A stretch of DNA of 64,000 nt from Gemmatimonadaceae bacterium (GTDB taxonomy: Bacteria > Gemmatimonadota > Gemmatimonadetes > Gemmatimonadales > Gemmatimonadaceae): positions 1-64,000 of the forward strand of contig JBBEBQ010000011.1 of assembly GCA_040882285.1 (NCBI GenBank). Direction: 5' to 3'. Shown here piece after piece: positions 1-8,150 of the stretch. The first letter of the stretch is position 1. Each line of letters starts with the position of its first letter. The notes under the pieces were generated by a model, which searched no databases, was not told the origin of the DNA, and saw only the letters and a program-made list of their open reading frames with translations. Position numbers and translations under genes: made by a program.

Positions 1-54
1 GACTAGTGACTAGTGACTAGTGACTAGTGACTAGTGACTAGTGACTAGTGACTA
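1..54. repeat. 7-bp tandem repeat (GACTAGT)n
   Basis: Seven consecutive perfect copies of GACTAGT are followed by a partial eighth, and the array may continue beyond the left edge. It lies just downstream of the atpB stop, inside what should be the atpB-atpE interval of an ATP synthase operon. Each unit contains the self-complementary CTAG. Because 7 is not a multiple of 3, the array puts TAG stops in all three frames of both strands. The same heptamer word makes up the palindrome at 20087-20112. Confidence 0.95.
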
Positions 55-63
55 GGAACAACT

Positions 64-1047
64 CTAGTGTGCTGCTTCTCTGATCTGGCCGATAAAGACG
101 GCCGAAAGCAGGGCGAAGATGAAAGCCTGTAAAAAGGCCACGAACAGCTCGAGCAGCATGATCGCGACCACCATGATGAACGGGAACACCGCCAAGCCGA
201 TGAACGTCGCGCCGAACGTAAAGATCATTCCGATCAACGCCAGCACCATCACGTGACCGGCCGTCATGTTCGCGAACAACCGGATGGCGAGCGCGATGGG
301 CTTGGTGAATTTTCCAAACAGCTCGACCGGCGTCATGATGAACGTCATCGGGAGCTTGAGGGCGAGCGGCATGTCGTGCGGCCAAAACACGATCGTGTTG
401 ATGTACTTCTTGCCGAGTGCGCGCATTCCCGCGACTTCGACCACGATGAACGTGATGAACGCCAAGACCGCCGTGACGTTGATGTTGCCGGTGGCCGTCG
501 ACCCGTACGGCAGCATCCCCAACAGGTTCACGAAGAGGATGAAGAAAAAGAGCGTCAGCACGAACGGCACGTAGCGATCCCCGTGCGGTCCGACGTTTGG
601 AAGGACGACTTCGTTGCGCAGGTACAGGACGACCGCCTCGATCACGTTCGAAAAGCCGCGCGGGGACTCGTCCGGCTTCGATCCACCGTGCGCGCGCGCG
701 CCGCCGATCAGCACGACGAGGCAGAGCACCGCGGCTATCCAGAGAAAGACCACGTGCTTGGTCGGCGAGAGGTCGAGTGTCAGGCCGCCGATGTGAATCG
801 GCTTCCATCGTGGCAGCTCGTAGTGGCACGCCCAGCCGGGCTCGAAGCACGGCATCTCGAGTGAATGCGAGTCCGTGATGTGCGGCGTGATGATGTCCAC
901 GCGCTCGGGGACGTTCGTCGCATGCTGGACCGCCTCGTCCTGCGTGAGGGCGGCAGGCGGGGCCGCGTGGTCCTGCGCGGCCGCAGCGGGCGCGAACAGA
1001 GCGCCGAGCATCGCCGTGGCCGCGAGAAGAAAGCGTCGCCGCATCAT
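64..1047 (-). CDS. atpB: F-type ATP synthase subunit a (F0)
   Basis: This is the membrane subunit a of F1F0-ATP synthase, which forms the proton half-channels against the c-ring. The 327-residue protein begins with a Sec-type signal (MMRRRFLLAATAMLGALF...) and a periplasmic stretch of about 90 residues that includes two Cys. Several membrane helices follow. The family signature IALAIRLFANMTAGH carries the essential stator arginine, here R256, equivalent to E. coli aR210. Its ATG overlaps the atpI stop by four bases (ATGA), which indicates translational coupling. Subunit c should lie beyond the left edge. The cleavable-looking signal peptide is absent from the E. coli protein but occurs in other diderm phyla. 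Confidence 0.97.
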   Translation of the reverse strand: MMRRRFLLAATAMLGALFAPAAAAQDHAAPPAALTQDEAVQHATNVPERVDIITPHITDSHSLEMPCFEPGWACHYELPRWKPIHIGGLTLDLSPTKHVVFLWIAAVLCLVVLIGGARAHGGSKPDESPRGFSNVIEAVVLYLRNEVVLPNVGPHGDRYVPFVLTLFFFILFVNLLGMLPYGSTATGNINVTAVLAFITFIVVEVAGMRALGKKYINTIVFWPHDMPLALKLPMTFIMTPVELFGKFTKPIALAIRLFANMTAGHVMVLALIGMIFTFGATFIGLAVFPFIMVVAIMLLELFVAFLQAFIFALLSAVFIGQIREAAH

Positions 1048-1403
1048 CGCTCCAGCATAACCGGTTCGAGGATGCTTGTGGCGAACAGAAACGCAGCCAG
1101 GCTGAAGAGCGCGGCCGCGAGCGGGAGGCCGAGCGTCCCCGCGGCGAGGAAGCCGTAGGTGATGAGCGCCGCGAACCGAAGGAGCGAGCCGAGTCCCCAG
1201 CCGATCATCACGCCCTGCCCGCGCATCGCGTGCAGGATCAGGAACGACGCGAGCTGAACGGCCAGCGCCAGCGCGGCGCTGATCGCTATCGCGCGCATGT
1301 TCTCGGCGCCCGGAAAAACCAGCAGCATGACGAGCGCGATGAGTGCGATCAGCCCGGTCGCCGCGGCTAGGAACCGGAGGGACCGCTTCAGAACGGGCGA
1401 CAT
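1044..1403 (-). CDS. atpI: ATP synthase subunit I (AtpI-like) membrane protein
   Basis: A 119-residue protein with four predicted hydrophobic helices and almost no soluble part. It has the size and topology of AtpI, the accessory protein encoded at the head of many F-ATPase operons and implicated in c-ring assembly or Mg2+ uptake. It ends in a four-base overlap with atpB and starts 58 bases after atpZ. Sequence conservation in this family is weak, so the call rests mainly on position, length and topology. Confidence 0.8.
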   Translation of the reverse strand: MSPVLKRSLRFLAAATGLIALIALVMLLVFPGAENMRAIAISAALALAVQLASFLILHAMRGQGVMIGWGLGSLLRFAALITYGFLAAGTLGLPLAAALFSLAAFLFATSILEPVMLER

Positions 1404-1461
1404 TTTACGCTGGCGAGCATCGTGATTGCGACGCAGGTGGAGGTGTCGTGGACGGTGCGGC

Positions 1462-1722
1462 TCATCTCTTTTCGGGCTTCTTGCCGTGGGGCGCCATCAA
1501 TTTCCGGTACATGCCGTAGAACGCTGCGGCACCGCCGCCGAACACGCCCAGCAGGAGGAACAGGGGCCCTGTTCCGAACCTGTCGTCGAGCCAGTCGCCG
1601 CCCAGCGCGAACAGGATGAGCGCGACCGCAAACTGAAGTCCCGCAGCAGCATAGCCGCTGGTTGCCGGAGCTTCCTTTTCCTCACCTAATCGATCGTCGC
1701 CGCCGGGCATTTTCGCGCTCAC
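1462..1722 (-). CDS. atpZ: AtpZ/AtpI family protein (F0F1-ATPase accessory subunit)
   Basis: An 86-residue protein with a polar N-terminus and two hydrophobic helices (about residues 24-42 and 52-70). The glycines in ALGGDWLDDRFGTGPLFLLLG are typical of the short AtpZ proteins that open bacterial F-ATPase operons. It is the first gene of the atpZ-I-B run. Residue 5 is an alternative methionine (MPGGDDRLG). A promoter-like sequence lies 40-70 bases upstream. Confidence 0.8.
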   Translation of the reverse strand: MSAKMPGGDDRLGEEKEAPATSGYAAAGLQFAVALILFALGGDWLDDRFGTGPLFLLLGVFGGGAAAFYGMYRKLMAPHGKKPEKR

Positions 1723-1765
1723 GCTCCCCTCAGCAAATGCGACGCATTGGTGTTTCCGCGAGGTG

Positions 1766-1793
1766 AATTTATCGCTTGTGAAATTTTTCTCAA
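1766..1793 (-). promoter_or_regulatory. candidate sigma-70 promoter of the atp operon
   Basis: On the minus strand TTGAGA (one mismatch to TTGACA) is followed after 16 bases by TAAATT (four of six bases of TATAAT). The site lies in an AT-richer gap about 45 bases upstream of atpZ. No other good pair was found between atpZ and the divergent lipoprotein gene. Confidence 0.4.
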
Positions 1794-1974
1794 GCTACAG
1801 GACATTTTGACCGCCCAATGTTGGTAGTCACAAAGATGATTTTCCAAGTCGATGCAGCACAGGGATTTAGATGTAGCATTTTCTATTGCGCGTCGTCCTT
1901 TCTGTAGATAAGTTCGCCCGCTCACAGAAACGTGAGCAGCAAGTCGGCCGCGGCGTTTACATCGGGTCTGTATC

Positions 1975-2430
1975 GTGGATATCAAGCTCGTCATTCCAAT
2001 CGCAGCAGCAGCGACTCTCGCGTTCGCATGCGGACCGTGGAGTCAGACGCAAGCCGATTCACGAGTGTCGCGCCAACACATCACCGCTGGAAAACCGCTG
2101 GGCAGCGTGCTGGAAGTTCGCGCGGGTGGAGAGATCGATCTCGCGTTGCGCGTGACGAACAACAGCAAGCGCACGCTGGAGCTGCTCTTCGCCGACGGAT
2201 TCACGCACGACTTCTTCGTGCTCGATTCCGAAGGACACGAAGTGTGGCGGTGGAGCGAGGGGCGGATGTTCACCTCCGCGCTGCAGACCCGCCTGCTCCG
2301 CTCGACCGGCAGCGTGACGTACCACAACAAGGCGAAGCGGCAGTTGCCGAAGGGCGAGTACACGGCGGTCGCGGTGCTGCGGAGCAACAATCATCCGATG
2401 GAGACCAGGGTCGCGTTCGTGCAGCAATAG
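1975..2430 (+). CDS. BsuPI-type (intracellular proteinase inhibitor-like) lipoprotein
   Basis: A 151-residue protein with a GTG start. A hydrophobic leader ends in a lipobox (LAFAC), so it is probably an outer-membrane or periplasmic lipoprotein. The remainder matches the BsuPI beta-sandwich pattern: a polar strand ending LALRVTNNSKRTLELLF, then HDFFVLDSEGHEVWRWSEG with the hallmark WRWS, then a strand with a GEYTAVAVL motif. BsuPI was named after a Bacillus serine protease inhibitor, but most family members are exported and of unknown role. The gene diverges from the atp operon and ends 33 bases before a strong terminator. Confidence 0.8.
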   Translation: MDIKLVIPIAAAATLAFACGPWSQTQADSRVSRQHITAGKPLGSVLEVRAGGEIDLALRVTNNSKRTLELLFADGFTHDFFVLDSEGHEVWRWSEGRMFTSALQTRLLRSTGSVTYHNKAKRQLPKGEYTAVAVLRSNNHPMETRVAFVQQ

Positions 2431-2463
2431 CACGACTTGCGTTTTTCCCTGCCAGGCAAACAG

Positions 2464-2487
2464 ACTCCGCCTCGAGCGGAGTTTTTT
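2464..2487 (+). terminator. Rho-independent terminator
   Basis: A perfect 7-bp stem ACTCCGC/GCGGAGT with a 5-base loop is followed immediately by a run of six T. It sits 33 bases after the BsuPI-type gene and separates it from the AAA/TPR regulator gene. Confidence 0.9.
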
Positions 2488-2604
2488 GTGGCCTCGCCCG
2501 GGCTGGAGCGTCCCTCGGCTTGCGGTCAGGGCCTCCAAACGCCAATGTGACGCCAGACTGACGGACTCCAGTAGCGTCCAGGCGGCATCCGCGGCGGAGC
2601 AGGA

Positions 2605-5600
2605 ATGGTTCGTCTCAAGGCACTAGGACAGAGCGCAATCGAGGTAGGTGATACCCGGATCGGGCCGGAGCAGCCCTACCTGTTCGCTATCGCCCTGTAC
2701 ATGATCGTCGAGCGCGGCAAGAGAATTCCGCGGCAGGCGCTAGTCGATCTCATCTGGCCGAACGTCCGGGACGAGAAGCGCGCGCGGCAGCGCTTCCGCC
2801 AGGCGCTGTTGCGGCTGCGCGAATGCGGGCTGCCGATCACCGGCGAGAACGGTACGCTGCTGCTCGACAGGGCGGCGGCACATACGGACTTCGACACGCT
2901 TGCGTCGCCCGACACGATTCGCATCGGGCAGAGTCTGGAATTCCTGCCGCATTACGCGCCCCGAATCTCCGACCGCTTTCTCGACTGGGTCGAGACGCAC
3001 CGCTCCCGGGTACACGCCACGGTGCAGCGGCACTTTCTCGCGCGGATGCAGCAGGCCCGCAGTCGCGGCGACTGGGCTGAGATAGACGAGCTGGCGACCG
3101 AATGTCTGCGGCTCGATCCGTACAACGAGGAAGCCGTGATGGCGCACGCCGAATGCGCGGTGATGCGCGGCTCGAAGCGCGAGGCTCTCTCCATTCTCGA
3201 CAGCTACATGGAGGCGCTCGGCACCCAGGTCGGCACGATCGGCCTCCCCGCGAAGATCCTGCGCACCCGGATCGCCGAGCGCTTGACCGACCAGCGGTAC
3301 GCCATGATCAGCGAGGAGCATTTCATCGGGCGTACGGCGAGCATGGAGCTGCTGCTCGGGCTGTTGCGCGAGGCAAAGCGCGGCGCCGGCTCCGCCGCGC
3401 TGATCTGGGGTGAGCCGGGAATCGGCAAGTCGCGGCTGGTGCAGGAGCTGACGCAGGTGGCTGGCTTGGACGATGCGCAGATCGTGTCGACCAAGTGCCA
3501 TCCCACGGATGCCGGCCGGCCGCTGTCCGCTTTCGCCGACTTTGTGCCGATGCTGAAAACGCTGCCGGGCGCGCTCGGCTGTTCCGCGCAGACTCTATCG
3601 CTGCTGCAACGCCTGACGGATCGAAACAAGGGCGACTCGTTTCCGCCGCAGGAGGCCGGTGACGCCGCGTTTCTTGCGGCGACCATTCGGCGCGCGGTTT
3701 TCGACCTGGTAGACGCCGTCGCCGACGAAGGGATGCTCGTGATGGTGATCGAGGACGTGCATTGGTTGGACGAACCGTCCTGGGCTATTCTGAGCGCGAT
3801 GGTCGAGTGGAGCACGACGCGGACGCTGCTGATTCTCATGACGTCGCGCACCGCTCACGCGACGGAGACTAAGGTCGCGCATCCGGATCGCGGCTTTCAC
3901 GCACATCACCTGTTGCCGCTTGCTGACGTCGACTCCGTTACGCTAATCGACAAGCTTGCAGCCGACGATGCCAATCCGCTGCCGGACGGCGTTCGAGAAT
4001 GGTCCGTGGCCGCGGCCGAGGGAAATCCGTTCTACCTCCGCGAGCTGGTGCGGCACTGGGTCGAGACGCAGCAGGTCTTCGGGGTGCCGCGCTCTTTGGC
4101 CGAGCTGATCGAAGCGAGGCTAAACAGACTCAGTTCGCTCGCGCTGCGGGTGTTACAGCTGTGCGCGGCCTTCGGAAAGCATTCCAGCTTCGCGCGGCTG
4201 GAGAAGGCCACGGGTTATCAGAACCACGTGCTACTCGATGCGATCGAGGAGCTCTCCAGTGCAGCGATGCTCGCATCGGACAAGCCAGGCGTCGCTGTCA
4301 AACATGACCTCCTAGCGACTGCAGCCCTCACGCGTCTCGGCGGCGCGACGTTGAAGTTGGTCCACCGGCAGGTCGCGACCGTACTCGAGGCGGAAATAAA
4401 CGAAAAGCATACAGCGGCGTTGATGTGGGACTGCGCGGAGCATTGGCAGTGCGCAGGGGAAACGGAGTACGCACTCGCAACGGTACGCTTATGCGCTAAT
4501 CATCTCCATTCGGTAGGGCAATCAGATCAATCAATTGAGCTATACGAAAAGGCCTTGGCTATATGCGTAACGGTTGAGGAACGTTTGCAGACAATGCAAG
4601 AACTTGCCGCCAGTCTACGAACGGCTGGTAAATGGTCCCGGCTTAAGGAGCAACTTCGCGATTTCGTAACGCTTCTCACCAAGGAACACCACCCTGATTC
4701 TCTCCGTGACTATGTGGACTTGCTCCGAGTGGAAGTTGACTGGCGCCTACGTATTCGGGAGGAGCAAGGTCTTGAATGGCTGGTTAGCTTCGCCAGTGAT
4801 CAATCGAAGCTTCCAGAGTACCGGTTAGGAGCAGTTCGCATTGGTATGATCCGATGCTCTGAGCAAGGGCGCAGAGACCACGCTCAAGCGTTTTATCGGA
4901 TTGTGGAAGAACTCGAAGCTGCCGACCGTCAGGAGGCTCTGGTCGCGCACATTCGGATGATCTATCATGCCGATTTCGGAAACGGCGACTTAGCGCTGAA
5001 ACACGCGAAGGATTTGCTGGCGCTTGAAGGCAAGATTGGGGAGCCAGCCTCGCTAACTCGCGCGCGGTGCAATGTCACAATGTGCTATCAACGCTTCGGC
5101 CTTATTGAAGAATCCAAACTCCTCTGCAAACAGAACCTTGCTTTCGCTATAGAGCACCGGATGGACAACGTCGCTGCCTTCGCATCACTTCAGTTGGGTC
5201 TGATAGCTCTGCAAGAAGAAGACTTCGCAGGAGCAGAACGTTGGCATGCGCAGGCGACAAACTATGTGAACGCCCGCGACGAAAGGATTGTAACGGACCA
5301 CTTTTCCTACATCGCCGCGCGGATCGGATTACATCGCGAAGAGACCGAGGCAGTCGAACATTTTCTCTCTATCTGGTCCGACGTCTCACATTGCATCAAT
5401 TTCCGGACACGGCAAACCGTCGCCTCCATTCGATGCTTGGCACAGATAACCTCGAAAAGGTGCGTGGAGCGCGATCTAGTCGAGGCGCTACATCGAGACT
5501 TCGAACAGTATTGTGACCTGGGTCAGCAAGACTTCTGCGCCCTCGCGACTTACCAAGGCCTGCGGGCGATCGGAGAGCAGGTAAGCGCCGTACGGATGCT

Positions 5601-5688
5601 CACGCAATATGTTACGTACAAGAGAAGAGAGCGCGGGCCTCTTCCACCATCTCTAGCGCACGAAGTCGAGCTATTGAATCTGGCCTAG
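2605..5688 (+). CDS. BTAD-like/AAA/TPR transcriptional regulator
   Basis: A 1027-residue cytoplasmic regulator. Residues 1-85 look like a winged-helix DNA-binding region (LVDLIWPNVRDEKRARQRFRQALLRLR). Residues 110-225 are a BTAD-like TPR helper domain. A FIGRTASME box precedes the ATPase with Walker A GEPGIGKS at 269-276 and a Walker B-like MVIEDVHW near 380. The C-terminal half is TPR-like helical repeats. This is the SARP/MalT-style layout of signal-responsive STAND ATPases, and its ligand is unknown. Codons up to about residue 590 are GC-rich, while the rest is clearly AT-richer, as if the repeat region had been replaced. It ends tail to tail with the HD-GYP gene, the two stops sharing one CTAG. 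Confidence 0.85.
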   Translation: MVRLKALGQSAIEVGDTRIGPEQPYLFAIALYMIVERGKRIPRQALVDLIWPNVRDEKRARQRFRQALLRLRECGLPITGENGTLLLDRAAAHTDFDTLASPDTIRIGQSLEFLPHYAPRISDRFLDWVETHRSRVHATVQRHFLARMQQARSRGDWAEIDELATECLRLDPYNEEAVMAHAECAVMRGSKREALSILDSYMEALGTQVGTIGLPAKILRTRIAERLTDQRYAMISEEHFIGRTASMELLLGLLREAKRGAGSAALIWGEPGIGKSRLVQELTQVAGLDDAQIVSTKCHPTDAGRPLSAFADFVPMLKTLPGALGCSAQTLSLLQRLTDRNKGDSFPPQEAGDAAFLAATIRRAVFDLVDAVADEGMLVMVIEDVHWLDEPSWAILSAMVEWSTTRTLLILMTSRTAHATETKVAHPDRGFHAHHLLPLADVDSVTLIDKLAADDANPLPDGVREWSVAAAEGNPFYLRELVRHWVETQQVFGVPRSLAELIEARLNRLSSLALRVLQLCAAFGKHSSFARLEKATGYQNHVLLDAIEELSSAAMLASDKPGVAVKHDLLATAALTRLGGATLKLVHRQVATVLEAEINEKHTAALMWDCAEHWQCAGETEYALATVRLCANHLHSVGQSDQSIELYEKALAICVTVEERLQTMQELAASLRTAGKWSRLKEQLRDFVTLLTKEHHPDSLRDYVDLLRVEVDWRLRIREEQGLEWLVSFASDQSKLPEYRLGAVRIGMIRCSEQGRRDHAQAFYRIVEELEAADRQEALVAHIRMIYHADFGNGDLALKHAKDLLALEGKIGEPASLTRARCNVTMCYQRFGLIEESKLLCKQNLAFAIEHRMDNVAAFASLQLGLIALQEEDFAGAERWHAQATNYVNARDERIVTDHFSYIAARIGLHREETEAVEHFLSIWSDVSHCINFRTRQTVASIRCLAQITSKRCVERDLVEALHRDFEQYCDLGQQDFCALATYQGLRAIGEQVSAVRMLTQYVTYKRRERGPLPPSLAHEVELLNLA

Positions 5689-7001
5689 ACCGCTAATGAC
5701 ACCGGGCGCGCGGGAGTAGCGCGACCCGCTACTTTGGACACCTCTCGCGGCGGAGCGTTGACGAATAGCTGGTCGAACGCCGGGCTTTCGAGCAGGATCT
5801 CGCAAACGTAAGGATCGAACTGCTTGCCCTTGAGCCGCATGAACTCTGCTCGGACTTGCGCGGGTGACAGGGCAGCTCGATACGGCCTATCCGACATCAT
5901 GGCATCGGCGGTATCCGCGAACATTATGATTCGCGACCAGAGCGGGATTCGCTCCCCCGCGATGCCGTGGGGGTAGCCTGTGCCATCCCAATTTTCATGA
6001 TGGTGCAGCACCGGCAACACGCAATCTTGTAGATCTGTGAGCCGCTGAATGAGTTCTGCACCGAGGCCAGAATGGGTTTTCATAACTGCAAACTCATCTG
6101 CCGTAAGCTTGCCGGGCTTGCTCAAGATCGGACCGAAGACTTCGTGAATCTTCCCAACATCGTGTAGAAGAGCGGCGACATAAATCCGCTCAACCTCCTT
6201 TCTACCCAGCCCCAACATTTCGGCTATCACACGCGTGTTCGCCGCGACTCGCCTTGAATGTCCTGACGTATACGGATCCCGGGCTTCGATCGCGGCTACC
6301 ATCATGTCGAGTAGCTCGCGGTTCGTGCGCTGCAATTGCATGTTAGTCTTGTACAACTCTCGCACGCCGAACAGCGGGATCGCCAGCATACCCACGCCAG
6401 CAGGACCGAACTGAGTATAGAACCAAGCAAATACGAATACGAAAGGAAGCGCGAGTAAGTCGTAAAGAATTTCAGTCGGATTGTGCGCCGCAATAAGGGT
6501 CCAGAACGATGTACCCGTGCTGAGTGAAACTGCCCCGTATAGCGCTACCGTGTTAACGATGAGGAATACGGGGAGTGCTACGGCCACAGCGAGGACCGAC
6601 GCAGACGCATCGGTCAGGAGGGAGACCCCACCGAGAGCTTGGTAGACCAACACTGAAATCGCCGCCGAAAGGATCGACTGCGAAATGTTAAAAATGGCCT
6701 TAATGGGGCTCCGTCGAACGAAAAGCTCGCACAAGGCCATTCCCGCACCGATCGCGGCCAATGTCGCCCAATTCGGGCTGAGAACGATCGCAGCAAGAAG
6801 CGGAAGAAACGCTATCGAGCCGACGGCGCCTTTTGCTGGTTTGCGATATCCAACCAGCTGAAAGACTACGCCTAGCACCGCAAAACTTATCGCTGCTTGG
6901 ATCGTGTCCGGCCTGGCAACCGGACCCAGCTGATACACAAGCGCAGCGAACATCGCGCCCAACGCGGCGACGGCGGATACGTAAACGTTGATACGCTTCA
7001 T
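5685..7001 (-). CDS. membrane-anchored HD-GYP domain protein (putative cyclic-di-GMP phosphodiesterase)
   Basis: A 438-residue protein. Residues 1-215 contain about seven hydrophobic segments forming a membrane sensor region that I do not recognise. A short linker leads to an HD-GYP domain (about 232-405) with HD at 280-281 in LLHDVGK, the HHHENWDGTGYP block near 333-344 and the downstream FADTADAM helix. Proteins with these residues hydrolyse c-di-GMP, and all motif positions visible are intact. It shares the lower GC content of the 3' half of the convergent regulator gene. The roughly 295 bases upstream of its start contain no gene that I can support. Confidence 0.9.
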   Translation of the reverse strand: MKRINVYVSAVAALGAMFAALVYQLGPVARPDTIQAAISFAVLGVVFQLVGYRKPAKGAVGSIAFLPLLAAIVLSPNWATLAAIGAGMALCELFVRRSPIKAIFNISQSILSAAISVLVYQALGGVSLLTDASASVLAVAVALPVFLIVNTVALYGAVSLSTGTSFWTLIAAHNPTEILYDLLALPFVFVFAWFYTQFGPAGVGMLAIPLFGVRELYKTNMQLQRTNRELLDMMVAAIEARDPYTSGHSRRVAANTRVIAEMLGLGRKEVERIYVAALLHDVGKIHEVFGPILSKPGKLTADEFAVMKTHSGLGAELIQRLTDLQDCVLPVLHHHENWDGTGYPHGIAGERIPLWSRIIMFADTADAMMSDRPYRAALSPAQVRAEFMRLKGKQFDPYVCEILLESPAFDQLFVNAPPREVSKVAGRATPARPVSLAV

Positions 7002-7296
7002 AAACGGTGAAGAACCCCCGCCCCGATCAGCCCCAAACCATGAAATCTCGAAAAGCTGCGGCGAAAAACCCGCCTATAAGCTCAGCCAGAAAACTCACTT
7101 CGCGTCACCTCCCAAAGGGTAGTCATACGCAGCGCTCGCTGTCGTATGCTGTCTCGGTTGGCTCCGCTCTTAACGCTTGGCCTCGCCTCGCTCGTACTCC
7201 GCTCGTACCGGGGTCGGGGGTTCCTTTTTCCTCTAGTCGTCTCGACTCTTGAAGGTCACGGGCTCACACCGCCGAGCCCACACGTTATCCAAAGCT

Positions 7297-8004
7297 CTAC
7301 CTCTGATATTCCAGCCAACGGTTCGTCGCGTCCAGGACCGCCAGAACGCTCGCTGTCTCCGCGCTCTCCCTAACCTCGCAAGTCCCCGTCAATATCCTGT
7401 TATCCCGGCCCACATGCGCCGTTACACCCGCCACCACGATCGTCCGCTCGAAGATGTCGATGATCTTCACACCCTCGAACACCAGCTTCTTGTCGCCGTA
7501 GGCCCGCGAGATCGCCAGCAACGTCGCCCGCGCGGCCAGCTCGACCCGCGACCGCTCGCTCTCGACCCCCTCGGCCTCCCCCACAAAAGCGTCCGTACCC
7601 TTCCGCAAAGTCACCCGGCAGGTCGTACCCTTCGCCCGGGACCCGCGAACCTCCACGTCCTCGAAGTAAATATGCCGCCAGGCCGAAATCCGGCTAGGGA
7701 TTTCTTGTGTTTCTGTCACCTTGGAGACAGATGATTCCGGCCGGCCGGTCTCGCTCGTGATCGCCACCGACACCTTCCGGTGGTCCACCCGCATCCCCAG
7801 ATGCGCGATCAGCGCGCTTTCGATGTTCCGCACGGTCTGCTTGGCCGGATACTCGGCCGTCGTCAGCACGTGGATCTCGTTGACGGCGCCGGTGTCCCCG
7901 GCGACGATCCGCGCGGAAATCACCCCCGGAAGCGTCGAGATTAGATCCTCGGCCCGCTTCAAAGGCAGTACACTGCCGGCGATCGGTGACTGTGGAGAGG
8001 TCAA
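7297..8004 (-). CDS. conserved-looking two-part protein of unknown function
   Basis: A 235-residue soluble protein with no signal peptide that I do not recognise. Residues about 15-80 look like a small alpha/beta domain (DLISTLPGVISARIV ... EIHVLTTAEYPAKQTVRNIESAL). Residues about 108-235 form a second domain containing VESERSRVELAARATLLAIS and a late beta-rich stretch. A low-complexity Ser/Thr linker separates the two. Codon usage matches neighbouring real genes. It lies on the same strand as, and downstream of, the sigma-54 activator, with about 146 bases between them. Confidence 0.7.
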   Translation of the reverse strand: MTSPQSPIAGSVLPLKRAEDLISTLPGVISARIVAGDTGAVNEIHVLTTAEYPAKQTVRNIESALIAHLGMRVDHRKVSVAITSETGRPESSVSKVTETQEIPSRISAWRHIYFEDVEVRGSRAKGTTCRVTLRKGTDAFVGEAEGVESERSRVELAARATLLAISRAYGDKKLVFEGVKIIDIFERTIVVAGVTAHVGRDNRILTGTCEVRESAETASVLAVLDATNRWLEYQR

Positions 8005-8150
8005 GAAACTCGTCGTAACGGGATCACCCGCAGGTGGAGAAAGGCCTCACAAAAAAGCGCGCCGCAAAGTTCTTTTCGCGCACGCGCAACCGCAACCCAA
8101 TATGCGGTTCCACTGGCTGTAGTGCAAGAAAAATCCGGCCCGAAACCGCC

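Noticed and set aside
1719-1994. Minus-strand 91-codon open frame that overlaps the atpZ start as ATGA
   Set aside because: Its composition is not protein-like (many Ser, Cys, Asn from AT-rich DNA), it has no recognisable family, and it spans the best promoter candidate of the atp operon.
5684-5688. Shared CTAG at the ends of the AAA regulator and HD-GYP genes
   Set aside because: Two convergent stop codons overlapping in CTAG is real but common among convergent genes; it is not evidence that the heptamer-type element is present.
7140-7260. Possible tRNA or tRNA remnant next to the low-GC block
   Set aside because: A GGGGTTCC-like stretch was seen, but no cloverleaf, anticodon arm or T-loop consensus could be assembled on either strand.
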